Made by a program: the position numbers and the translations under genes
Notes under the pieces: generated by a model
What the model saw: only the letters and a program-made list of their open reading frames with translations
Told to the model about the DNA's origin: nothing
The model's database searches: none
Shown: in pieces, positions 1-7,031 of the stretch
Position numbering within the stretch: position 1 is the stretch's first letter
Layout of the letters: each line of letters begins with the position of its first letter
Source of the DNA: Prevotella sp.
GTDB taxonomy: Bacteria; Bacteroidota; Bacteroidia; Bacteroidales; Bacteroidaceae
Direction: 5' to 3'
DNA length: 44,898 nt
NCBI GenBank assembly: GCA_017645905.1
Contig: JAGCNO010000038.1
Coordinates: forward strand, 1-44,898

Positions 1-55
1 CAAGTGCCTCGCTCGAACGATTAGTGATGCTTTTCTGAATCTTTAGCTGTCTCAT
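1..55 (-). CDS. rpoD: RNA polymerase primary sigma factor RpoD, N-terminal fragment
   Basis: The first 18 codons of a gene leaving the window leftward read MRQLKIQKSITNRSSEAL. This matches the very conserved start of the Bacteroidota housekeeping sigma factor (MRQLKI-KSITNR-S--L), which is normally followed by the DKYLQEIGRE segment of region 1.2. The product directs core RNA polymerase to TTTG/TAnnTTTG promoters, the type found repeatedly in this window. The ATG lies about 65 nt downstream of the predicted transcription start. Only the N-terminus is visible, so nothing can be said about the other sigma regions. Confidence 0.85.
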   Translation of the reverse strand, partial: MRQLKIQKSITNRSSEAL

Positions 56-128
56 CTTTTTACCCTGAAATTTAATTGCAACTGTTTGAATAATAGGCTT
101 ATATGGCTGATTTTATAAAACAAGCGTG

Positions 129-160
129 CAAAGGTAATAAAAATAATGATACGATGCTAA
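129..160 (-). promoter_or_regulatory. Promoter for rpoD
   Basis: Read on the minus strand, a perfect Bacteroidota -7 box TACCTTTG (129-136) lies 20 nt downstream of TTAG (157-160), a weak -33 TTTG. It implies a leader of about 65 nt before the rpoD ATG. The surrounding sequence is AT-rich and without genes. Confidence 0.6.
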
Positions 161-179
161 TTTTGTTTGCATTATTTAA

Positions 180-2177
180 CTAATAAATAACAATTCCTCC
201 GTTCGGCTGGATAGTTATCTTGGCCTGTTGTTTCTTGTCGGTCTTCAGCGGAAGGGTTGCTACACCTGTGATGTTGCCCTTCTTGTCGGCAACGTCGTTA
301 AGCTGGCTGAGGGTCGTTCCTGGAGCAAACATGTCAAGGCTCAACGTGAGCTTCAGCGGTTCCTTGTTGGCGTTAAGACCAGCCACGTACCACTTGTCAG
401 CATGTCGGCGGGCCAGCACCACGTAGCGTCCGGGATAGCCGTCGATGAAGCGTGTCTCGTCCCAAGTAGTGGGGATAGTCTTGAGGAAGTCGAGCTCAAC
501 CTGAGGCAGTTCTTCGAGGTTGTTGGGTTGCATGGCGATGCATTGTACAGCCGTCTGGTTAGTGAAGGCCGAGGCAATCTCGAAGATGTCGGTAGTCATT
601 CGCTGGTGGCGGCTCTTGTTGTCCTTCGACATGTGTTTGTTCATAATCACGCCGCCCCAGTCCATCGTGCCTACGGCATTGCGGCAGAAGGGATGCATGG
701 TCAGGTCGAACGGTTCACGACGGGCAGCACCATCATTGAAGAAGACGTTCTCTGAGGCAAGCACAGCCTCGCTGGCCACGTAGTTGGGGTACATACGCTC
801 CCAGCCACGAGGAATAGTGCAACCATGAAAGATGCATTGCAGACCGTAACGGTTGGCATCGTAGAGGATGTCCTCGTAGAGCTTCATCGTCTCCTGCTTG
901 TCGCCTCCGAAGAAGTCCACCTTGATGCCCTTCACGCCAATCTTCTGCATCCAGGCCATCTCGCGGTCGCGGGCATAGCCGGTATTCATACAGTCGCGTG
1001 GCGTTTGCGGAGCATTGTTCTCATAGCCGTTACTGTTATACCAAAGCATCAGGGAAACACCCTTTGACTGAGCATAGCGCGACAACTCCCCGATGCGCTC
1101 ACGACCGATGTTCTGGTCCCACCAGTTGTCCACAAGACAGTACTCGTAGCCCATAGCCGAGGCCAGGTCGATGAACTTCACCTGGTCGTCGTAGTTGATG
1201 CTGTTGTCCTGCCAGATGAGCCAGCTCCAGGTGTAGCGTCCGTATGGGTTGAGAGTTGAGAGTTGAGGGTTGAGCGTGTAGATGGGTTCCACCACGTCGT
1301 ATGCAATAGTCGTCTCCACAATAGGCTTCAGCGAAGTCCCCAAGGTGATAGTTCGCCAAGGTGTGCTGCCCGGCAAGGCAATACCGGCGTAGGTGTCGCC
1401 ACGTCCGTTATTCTCGCCCGCCATAGGGTAGGCGATAGTGTAGCCTCCGGGAGAATAGTCGCTGAGATGCGAGCCGCAGTAGGCCGACGAAACTCCAGTC
1501 TCGCTGATAAGGAGCCAGGCCACATTCCTCTCACCTCTCACCTCTTGCCCCTCACTCCCAACGCGGAACAGACACGGGAACGTATACCCCTGCCCATAAC
1601 GTGACTTCGTGGTCATCGGAGCGTCGGCAACGTATTCCTCCTCATAGCTGGGCTTCGTACGCTCCCAGCCTACCATAGGGCCGCTCTGCGGGGTGAGGAA
1701 GGTTGTGGTGCCGTCAGGCAGACAGAAGGCCGTAGCCTCGTTGTAAATGACCGCCGACTTCGGGTTGTCGTTCTTCTGGCGAGGAATGAGGTAACGGAAG
1801 GCCACGTCGTTGTCCGACATGGAGAACTCCGCCGACATCTTCAGTCCCTCGGTATTCTCGAAGTCTACGGTGAGCACAGTAGCCACATAGCGGATATGCG
1901 ACTGCTTCACCTGCCGCATGTCATACTCGCGGTCAATCTGCTTGGCCGAGGTGTTGACAATCTTCAGTCCGCGGGTAAAGTCGCCAAAGTCGGCCTTAAA
2001 ACCCAAAGCCGACGGCAGCACCATCTGCCGACTCTCTAAACTGACGCTGTAAGTCGCCTGTCCGCCTTCGTCATTGACGACAACGATGAGCTTTCCGTTA
2101 GGTGAAGAAACTGTGGCCTCCCGGGCCTGGACTGTCAAAGAAAGGGAAAAAGCGAAGAGAAGTAGTAATTTCTTCAT
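180..2177 (-). CDS. GH97 family glycoside hydrolase (secreted alpha-galactosidase/alpha-glucosidase type)
   Basis: The 665-residue protein has a signal peptide (MKKLLLLFAFSLSLTVQA), a GH97 N-terminal beta-sandwich (about 20-290), a TIM barrel (about 315-560) and a C-terminal beta domain. GH97 enzymes remove alpha-linked galactose or glucose from oligosaccharides in the periplasm; SusB is the archetype. The barrel strand IKVDFF places Asp421 where retaining (alpha-galactosidase-type) members have the nucleophile, so a retaining enzyme is more likely than a SusB-type inverting one; this is inferred from motif position only. Two in-frame low-complexity inserts are visible at about 205-218 (GSEGQEVRGER) and 301-311 (LNPQLSTLNP), both encoded by heptanucleotide tandem repeats. 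No SusC/SusD genes lie beside it. A TAAATTTG sequence (2183-2190) just upstream could be a -7 box giving an almost leaderless mRNA, but no -33 element is evident. Confidence 0.9.
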   Translation of the reverse strand: MKKLLLLFAFSLSLTVQAREATVSSPNGKLIVVVNDEGGQATYSVSLESRQMVLPSALGFKADFGDFTRGLKIVNTSAKQIDREYDMRQVKQSHIRYVATVLTVDFENTEGLKMSAEFSMSDNDVAFRYLIPRQKNDNPKSAVIYNEATAFCLPDGTTTFLTPQSGPMVGWERTKPSYEEEYVADAPMTTKSRYGQGYTFPCLFRVGSEGQEVRGERNVAWLLISETGVSSAYCGSHLSDYSPGGYTIAYPMAGENNGRGDTYAGIALPGSTPWRTITLGTSLKPIVETTIAYDVVEPIYTLNPQLSTLNPYGRYTWSWLIWQDNSINYDDQVKFIDLASAMGYEYCLVDNWWDQNIGRERIGELSRYAQSKGVSLMLWYNSNGYENNAPQTPRDCMNTGYARDREMAWMQKIGVKGIKVDFFGGDKQETMKLYEDILYDANRYGLQCIFHGCTIPRGWERMYPNYVASEAVLASENVFFNDGAARREPFDLTMHPFCRNAVGTMDWGGVIMNKHMSKDNKSRHQRMTTDIFEIASAFTNQTAVQCIAMQPNNLEELPQVELDFLKTIPTTWDETRFIDGYPGRYVVLARRHADKWYVAGLNANKEPLKLTLSLDMFAPGTTLSQLNDVADKKGNITGVATLPLKTDKKQQAKITIQPNGGIVIY
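1246..1273. repeat. In-frame heptanucleotide tandem tract inside GH97
   Basis: Four consecutive 7-mers on the plus strand: GGGTTGA, GAGTTGA, GAGTTGA, GGGTTGA. Read on the coding strand they give the peptide LNPQLSTLNP at a domain boundary just before the conserved GRYTWSW strand. The tract looks inserted because it replaces the usual short linker. Confidence 0.85.
1527..1560. repeat. Second in-frame heptad tract inside GH97
   Basis: Plus-strand 7-mers CCTCTCA, CCTCTCA, CCTCTTG, CCCCTCA followed by CTCCCA. They encode a charged loop (GSEGQEVRGER) in the N-terminal beta-sandwich that separates YTFPCLF from the conserved NVAWLL strand. The heptad is close to the one in nspC. Confidence 0.8.
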
Positions 2178-2274
2178 AATGTCAAATTTACAAGTTCCTT
2201 ATAGTAGTATAACTCTAAAACTCACAGATTATTATCTGTTGTCTCCGAAACTTTTTGTATCCAGCATACACAGT

Positions 2275-2310
2275 ACCGCGCCGATGCCCAAAAGACATTG
2301 ACGCGGTGCT
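2275..2310. repeat. 36-nt imperfect hairpin, copy 1 (GH97/GH35 intergenic region)
   Basis: A stem-loop opened by ACCGCG and closed by CGCGGT, with further pairing inward around an AAAAG loop. 29 of 36 positions are identical to a second copy at 18845-18880, and several differences keep pairing. It sits in the 238-nt gap 2178-2415, which otherwise shows no gene. It could be part of a 3' end or a repeat; no U-run follows, so a simple terminator is unlikely. Confidence 0.6.
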
Positions 2311-2415
2311 TAGCTTTCGCTGGGATATTTTTCTGAGGTCTTACTCCTCCGTCACTTCCAATTAAGAAACAAAATGTCAAACTCTAAAGTATAGGAGATA
2401 AAGATATCTTGGTGA

Positions 2416-4014
2416 CTAATATTCGTAGAGTCTGATGTGCAGTAATTTCCACTCGCCGACACTGATGCGGGCGTGACGGCCTTGGTGGGTCTGGTCACCG
2501 TTATGACGACGGAGATACTGCATCGTGCCGTCATCCGAAATGCAGACTTCATCGACGGAAAGCAGACCGAGGCGTTTGCCGTGGAAGTGTTTGTCCGCTT
2601 TTGGGCTTGTGTTTCCGCCTGCTTCGGCAAATCCATCTTCGCCTAATTGTTTCATTTCCTCCTGCCGTTTTTCAGTGGGTGTCTTGAAGTCGACGACCAC
2701 ACCGCTGCCTGCCAACAGATAGTCATACTTGCCAAGACGGATTAGCATGGCGCCGCCCTCTGGCCATGTGCTACCGTCGGTGGCGCGTGGATCCCAAGGA
2801 AGGGTGAAGTAATGGCGGCAAGTCATCACCACGCCTTCGTCATCGATGATACGTTCCTTATCGTCCTGATCGAAGAGTAATCCCCAAGTATTCATTGCCT
2901 GCTTCACATTGGATACTTGCCGCAACAGCGAATAGGCCTCTGTCACGGATTCTGTCTCTTTTGGAGAAGCCTGGTCGATGGCGAAGGGAGAGAAGCCAAG
3001 TGCCTGATGCTCGCCAAAGGCATAGAGGGCACGCACACCGCTGTTCTCGCAACAACGGCTCTCTGGGATGAAAAGACGATTCTTGATTTTTCCACCATCT
3101 TGTGGACGCAGAGGCATCGCATATTGTGCACACCACGATTTGAACCCCGTGTCGTAGATGTCGGGGGCGAGCAGGTCGATGCTCGGTGCACCCTCATGCC
3201 AGAAGTCGATGAGATGCGCCAACGGACCAGCCGATGGATATTCGCCAGGGCGACGCCCACGACTGTTCATGGCGGCATTCACATAGAGCGGCATGTCGTG
3301 AATCTCACGGGCAGCCTTGGCCAGATGTTCCACATAGCGGGCGTAGCTCAGCGCCATAAACTTCTCGTCGGCATATTCGTCCGTACCGTATCGCTCTGCC
3401 CACCGTTCTTTATGATAAGCCTTTTCTGCTAACGGTGAATGGTCGCGTGCCGATTCCAGCATACCAATCTCGTTTTCTATTTGCATCATGATGACTACCT
3501 TGCGCTGCGGGTCACGCTCTTTGATATGTCGCATCAGTGCTGAGAAGGCTTTCAGGTCGGCCTGCAATACATCGTCACTGAAGCACGATGCAATCTCCAT
3601 CTGCTTTCCCTCGGCAGTCATTGCCCGCGGAAACCGCTTCACATCGTGTTTGAACCATGCCGGCGCATAGCACGACATGGAGTTCTTCCATGCTCCAAAC
3701 CAGAGTGGCACAATCTTCAGCCCCTGCTGTCGGGCTACTTCGATGGTGCAATCGACAAGTGTAAAGTCCATCTGACCCTCCACGGGTTCGAGGAATTCCC
3801 AATAGACTGGCACGAGCACTGTGTTCAGATCCAGCGTCTTCATTCGCGGCAACACCTCCTCAATATCACTTACCGACGTCGCTGCCGAGTTGCTCAACTC
3901 GCCACCAAGAATACGAGGCAGCGAAATGACGTTGTCAGCTCGCAATGTATTTGACACGAGCATCATGATGATACTCAATAATGCCGATATAAATCTGTCC
4001 TTTTTCATAAACAA
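2416..4014 (-). CDS. GH35-like beta-galactosidase with DUF5597 C-terminal domain, secreted
   Basis: The 532-residue protein has an N-terminal signal segment. The TIM barrel begins around GELSNSAA, continues through PVYWEFLEPVEGQMDF and WFGAWKNSMSCYAPAW, and carries the acid/base motif QIENEIG. A second conserved Glu in FIPESR is the likely nucleophile. The C-terminal half corresponds to DUF5597 and ends in the family-typical LYEY. Bacteroidota homologues are annotated as beta-galactosidases acting on plant or host glycans in the periplasm. Between the signal peptide and GELSNSAA, homologues usually have about a dozen more residues (an LIVDGKPFLML-type strand). Here only LPRILG is left, so the first barrel strand looks shortened. 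An alternative start at 4008 is possible. The DNA runs without frameshift to its stop. Confidence 0.82.
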   Translation of the reverse strand: MFMKKDRFISALLSIIMMLVSNTLRADNVISLPRILGGELSNSAATSVSDIEEVLPRMKTLDLNTVLVPVYWEFLEPVEGQMDFTLVDCTIEVARQQGLKIVPLWFGAWKNSMSCYAPAWFKHDVKRFPRAMTAEGKQMEIASCFSDDVLQADLKAFSALMRHIKERDPQRKVVIMMQIENEIGMLESARDHSPLAEKAYHKERWAERYGTDEYADEKFMALSYARYVEHLAKAAREIHDMPLYVNAAMNSRGRRPGEYPSAGPLAHLIDFWHEGAPSIDLLAPDIYDTGFKSWCAQYAMPLRPQDGGKIKNRLFIPESRCCENSGVRALYAFGEHQALGFSPFAIDQASPKETESVTEAYSLLRQVSNVKQAMNTWGLLFDQDDKERIIDDEGVVMTCRHYFTLPWDPRATDGSTWPEGGAMLIRLGKYDYLLAGSGVVVDFKTPTEKRQEEMKQLGEDGFAEAGGNTSPKADKHFHGKRLGLLSVDEVCISDDGTMQYLRRHNGDQTHQGRHARISVGEWKLLHIRLYEY

Positions 4015-4057
4015 TCCTCAATATCATGTTTATTCTAATGATTCTCAAATTTGGTCA

Positions 4058-4065
4058 CAAAATTA
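4058..4065 (-). promoter_or_regulatory. Possible -7 box for the GH35-like gene
   Basis: TAATTTTG on the minus strand about 43 nt upstream of the ATG. No TTTG is found at the expected 19-20 nt, so this rests on the -7 box alone. Confidence 0.35.
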
Positions 4066-4263
4066 GTTATAATTCTTCAAATAATGATTTTTTTTGACTT
4101 TTTTGCAACATATTTTAGGAATATATGATTTACAAGCGGCAACACCTTAATGTCACCGCTCGGCTCTGCCGCTTTACTTGCAAAGAACTTCTCAACAGGA
4201 TGCTCGATGATTCGTATCAGCTCATCACGCCTGAAATCATCAGACTTCCAAAATGGCCATAGA
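4066..4263. other. Gap with possible decayed coding remnant
   Basis: About 200 nt without a recognised gene. On the minus strand a frame stays open for roughly 60 codons from near 4270 to 4085 (reading LWPFWKSDDFRRDELIR and onward). It has no start codon and overlaps the end of the small gene to its right. It may be the remnant of a displaced gene; I cannot assign it to a family. A short inverted repeat AGCGGCA/TGCCGCT lies around 4133-4175. Confidence 0.3.
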
Positions 4264-4446
4264 CTAATACTTGGTGAAGTTGTACTTTTCTCTCAACTCA
4301 GTTTTCTTCTCCTCGCTTTGGGAAGTAAAGTAACCCTTCCAGCCCGGACATAAGTTAATGTGCCAACGCCAGAACTTGCCTAACATCGAATTGGGTTCCT
4401 TGTCGTAATGAGCCCTGAACTTACAGTTTTCGCATAGATGTGCCAT
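4264..4446 (-). CDS. Small Cys/Trp-rich protein (CxxCKF ... FWRWH ... CPGWK)
   Basis: A 60-residue protein beginning MAHLCENCKFRAHYD, with FWRWHINLCPGWKGY in the middle and a charged C-terminus. The three cysteines (CENC and CPGW) and the conserved aromatic run resemble a short conserved Bacteroidota hypothetical protein I recall, possibly metal-binding; the function is unknown. The ATG at 4446 is preferred over one at 4461 because the latter lies inside the preceding gene. The start follows the stop of the BspA-like gene by one nucleotide, so translation may be coupled. Confidence 0.6.
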   Translation of the reverse strand: MAHLCENCKFRAHYDKEPNSMLGKFWRWHINLCPGWKGYFTSQSEEKKTELREKYNFTKY

Positions 4447-4447
4447 A

Positions 4448-5014
4448 TCAAATCCAAACATCCTCCACGCTACCTGGTATCGTCACAGTCTGGAACAAGC
4501 CATTCTCAAAAGCGTAGTTGCCGATTTTACGTACACCTTCGGGTATAATCAAATCTCTTATCTCTGTGTTCGCATCACTATAAAAGTGCTTTGCGTAATA
4601 AAGAGGATTGCTGTATTGGTTGACAAAGGAAATAGTACACCATGCTGCCAAGTTTGGCACAATCACTTTCTGCAAACCACCGCATTGATAAAAGGCACTG
4701 TCTCCAATATTCGTTATACTCTCTGGAATACTAACCGATATCAACTGGCTACATTTCGAAAAGGCTTTATAGCCAATGGAAGTCACACGATATGTTTCCC
4801 CTTCATATTTAACTGATTTTGGTATTGTGACATTTCCTGAATAGGATGTGCCGGAATCTGCAAATCCGCCATCATAAGTTACTTTAACGGAGAGGTCTTC
4901 TGTAGATGTGATGTTATAATAAATGCCGTCCACCTCAAAGTCGTGGGCCGACACACATAGGCTGGCGAAGCATAGCAGCATCGGCAACATGAGCTTTACG
5001 TTATGGTGTTTCAT
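4448..5014 (-). CDS. Short BspA-like leucine-rich-repeat surface protein
   Basis: 188 residues from MKHHNVKLM: a signal peptide ending near CVSA, a short N-terminal module (HDFEVDGIYYNI) and about three LRR_5 units of the type YRVTSIGYKAFSKCSQL / SVSIPESITNIGDSAFYQC / EGVRKIGNYAFENGL. Proteins of this type bind host or bacterial surfaces. Most are much longer with many repeats. This one stops in the middle of a repeat (VTIPGSVEDVWI), directly against the next gene, and is probably a 3'-truncated member. The frame is open upstream to 5122, but those codons lack signal-peptide character, so the start at 5014 is chosen. Confidence 0.75.
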   Translation of the reverse strand: MKHHNVKLMLPMLLCFASLCVSAHDFEVDGIYYNITSTEDLSVKVTYDGGFADSGTSYSGNVTIPKSVKYEGETYRVTSIGYKAFSKCSQLISVSIPESITNIGDSAFYQCGGLQKVIVPNLAAWCTISFVNQYSNPLYYAKHFYSDANTEIRDLIIPEGVRKIGNYAFENGLFQTVTIPGSVEDVWI

Positions 5015-5136
5015 TATCGTTTTGGTTTTAGTAATTAAAATGGGAGTTACCTGCGAGCTTTTTAACTTTATTAACGGGCATTCTCTTGGATTTGTCTTAG
5101 AAATCGCAGTCGGCGTGAACAATCTACTTCAGTTCT

Positions 5137-5400
5137 TTAAATTGTTTCCCACTGTTTGCGGGGCATGATAACGGAACTGATGACGACCCCTGACTGTAGT
5201 TCAATTTCGAAGAGCTTCCGCGCAATGAAATGCTCCCTTTCCGGAAGGACTCTATCTTCTGGAACGAGAATGAGCAGATCGATGTCGCTGTCCTGACGGG
5301 CATCGCCGCGAGCTTCTGAACCGTAGAGGATGGTTTGGGACTCGGGCATGAATGTCCGAGCCTGCTCTCTGATGAGGTTCACAATTTCAGTTCGTTTCAT
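5137..5400 (-). CDS. MNT-type minimal nucleotidyltransferase, orphan
   Basis: An 87-residue nucleotidyltransferase domain with the active-site pattern GSEARGDARQDSDIDLLIL (GS-x-x-RG ... D-x-D), as in MntA-type proteins that AMPylate a HEPN toxin partner. No HEPN gene is next to it. The protein stops at PRKQWETI, where many relatives continue for 15-20 residues, so the C-terminus looks shortened. A clear promoter lies upstream. It could be a solitary antitoxin remnant or a standalone enzyme. Confidence 0.75.
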   Translation of the reverse strand: MKRTEIVNLIREQARTFMPESQTILYGSEARGDARQDSDIDLLILVPEDRVLPEREHFIARKLFEIELQSGVVISSVIMPRKQWETI

Positions 5401-5449
5401 TTTAGCTGTATTCTGTAGCAGTAATTTGCCAAGTGACTGTAGACGGGTG

Positions 5450-5481
5450 CAAAATTACGATATTATTTGGAAATGAGCAAA
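5450..5481 (-). promoter_or_regulatory. Promoter for the MNT gene
   Basis: Minus strand: TTTG (5478-5481), 20 nt spacer, TAATTTTG (5450-5457). The predicted start is about 45 nt upstream of the ATG. Confidence 0.7.
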
Positions 5482-5498
5482 TAAAAGGACAGGAAAAA

Positions 5499-5529
5499 TT
5501 TGTCATTTCAAGCTTTTTCCCTACCTTTG
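5499..5529 (+). promoter_or_regulatory. Promoter for the DUF6055-like gene
   Basis: TTTG (5499-5502), 19 nt spacer, TACCTTTG (5522-5529). It is divergent from the MNT promoter. Confidence 0.75.
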
Positions 5530-5556
5530 TAGCCGCTAACCGATAATTTACTTTTT

Positions 5557-6804
5557 ATGTACATGAAGAATTACCTTGTTGTCTTATTCTTGCTGTTTGC
5601 CTTGCTCTGTTCCTCTAATTGTCATGCCCAGAAGCGCATATACATCCCTGAAGACCTTCGTTCCATACAGTTGGACAGCGACACTTCGCGCTGGAGCTGG
5701 AGACGCTCTGCCGAGACCCGCGACGTCGTATTCTTCTGGGAGCGCGGCTTCGGCAATGACTTGCAGGCGCCTCCGCAGTTAGAGGGCAAGCCTATGGCCT
5801 TCAATCTCTCTGTGCTTATGGACCGTGTGCAGTCGTTCTACACGTTTTTCCGCGACACGCTGAAATTCACGCTTCCCGGTTCAAAGGCCGACACTTACAA
5901 GATGATGGTTATGGTGAACTACTCGCTCGACGGCACCGCCTACGGTGGCTCTTACGATGACTTCATAGGAGCGTTGTGGGTGGCTCCCAATCGCTTACAG
6001 GACAAGACGATGAACTGTATGGCTCACGAGCTGGGACATTCGTTCCAGTCGCAGATTATGGCCGATTCTGTTGGCAGCTGTTGGGGAGGAACAGGCTTCT
6101 TCGAGATGGCTTCTCAATGGATGCTGTGGCAGGTGAATCCTTGGTGGCTTCGCGATGAGAACTATCATTTTGAGGCTTTCAAGACACTCACTCACAAGGC
6201 TTTCCTGGCTATGGAGAACATCTACCACTCTCCCTACGTGTTGCAATGGTGGAGCGACCTGCATGGCCGTCAGTCCATAGCCGAGCTGTTCCGTGAGGGC
6301 CGCATCGGCGAAGACCCCGTGCTGACCTATCAGCGCATGTATGGACTATCGCAGCAACAGTTTTGCGACGAGCTGTTCCTGGGCTACCAACACTTGGTCA
6401 ACATCGATTTCCATCATGCCTGGGAGCAGACACGCCCTTACGCCGGCACGTGGCATACACCACTTGACACACTCAGTGGCCGATGGCTCCAGCCCAAGGA
6501 CACGCTTGAGGACTACGGCTTCCACATCATTCCGCTGCCCGAAGGGTATAAGGGTACACCGAAAGTTAAGGGCAACAGCCTGCGCTGGGCCATAGTGGGA
6601 ATCAGCAACGATGGCCGTACTGTCTACAATGTCTCCCGTTCTGGCGGCCTCACCGCCGACGGCAGTCACGTCCCCGCCTCACTCCTCAAGAAAAGTTTCC
6701 TTCTTGTTATGGCCGCTCCAGCAGAGCACATAAAGTTGGCTATGCCCTTTGGCCGCGGGCGAGACGCAAAGCCAAGACTCTATCCCTATCGGTTCCACCT
6801 TTGA
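5557..6804 (+). CDS. Secreted DUF6055-like putative zinc metallopeptidase
   Basis: A 415-residue protein with a signal peptide (start at 5557, or at the second ATG 5563, giving MKNYLVVLFLLFALL). The central region has a zincin motif MAHELGHSFQSQ (His157, Glu158, His161) followed by GGTGFFEMASQW, whose Glu183 could be the third zinc ligand (HExxH...E, gluzincin arrangement). The overall pattern (FWERGFG, GGSYDDFIGALWVAPNR, ELGHSFQ) resembles DUF6055 proteins. The substrate is unknown. It stands alone between its own promoter and the 22-bp repeat array downstream. Confidence 0.7.
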   Translation: MYMKNYLVVLFLLFALLCSSNCHAQKRIYIPEDLRSIQLDSDTSRWSWRRSAETRDVVFFWERGFGNDLQAPPQLEGKPMAFNLSVLMDRVQSFYTFFRDTLKFTLPGSKADTYKMMVMVNYSLDGTAYGGSYDDFIGALWVAPNRLQDKTMNCMAHELGHSFQSQIMADSVGSCWGGTGFFEMASQWMLWQVNPWWLRDENYHFEAFKTLTHKAFLAMENIYHSPYVLQWWSDLHGRQSIAELFREGRIGEDPVLTYQRMYGLSQQQFCDELFLGYQHLVNIDFHHAWEQTRPYAGTWHTPLDTLSGRWLQPKDTLEDYGFHIIPLPEGYKGTPKVKGNSLRWAIVGISNDGRTVYNVSRSGGLTADGSHVPASLLKKSFLLVMAAPAEHIKLAMPFGRGRDAKPRLYPYRFHL

Positions 6805-6824
6805 GCAGCCTTCAGACTTGTCCG

Positions 6825-6912
6825 TAGAAAGAACGGCTTTTTCTCATAGAATAAACGGCTTTTTCTGGTAGAAAAGACGGCTTTTTCTCATCGAAAGAAC
6901 GGCTTTTTCTTA
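6825..6912. repeat. 22-bp tandem repeat array, locus A (4 copies)
   Basis: Four head-to-tail 22-bp units (6825, 6847, 6869, 6891), each carrying the core ACGGCTTTTTCT preceded by an A-rich half. Each unit can fold as a 7-bp stem, AGAAAGA with TTTTTCT, around the loop ACGGC. The array starts 20 nt after a stop codon and occupies much of the gap 6805-7031. The same unit occurs at three other loci. Confidence 0.9.
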
Positions 6913-6969
6913 GAGGCTGTTCGGAGCAGGCGTTTATTCGTCGGCAAATCAACTTTTTTCGGCAATATC

Positions 6970-7001
6970 TTTGGTGGTTCGGGTGGAAATGTGTATTTTT
7001 G
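6970..7001 (+). promoter_or_regulatory. Promoter for the beta-helix gene
   Basis: TTTG (6970-6973), 20 nt spacer, TATTTTTG (6994-7001), about 26 nt before the ATG. Confidence 0.65.
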
Positions 7002-7031
7002 CAGCGATAATACTGAAATCCTGAAAACGTT

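Noticed and set aside
1246-1273. Sequencing or assembly error in GH97
   Set aside because: The frame is intact at both tracts and similar tracts occur in other genes and gaps, so a biological repeat is more likely.
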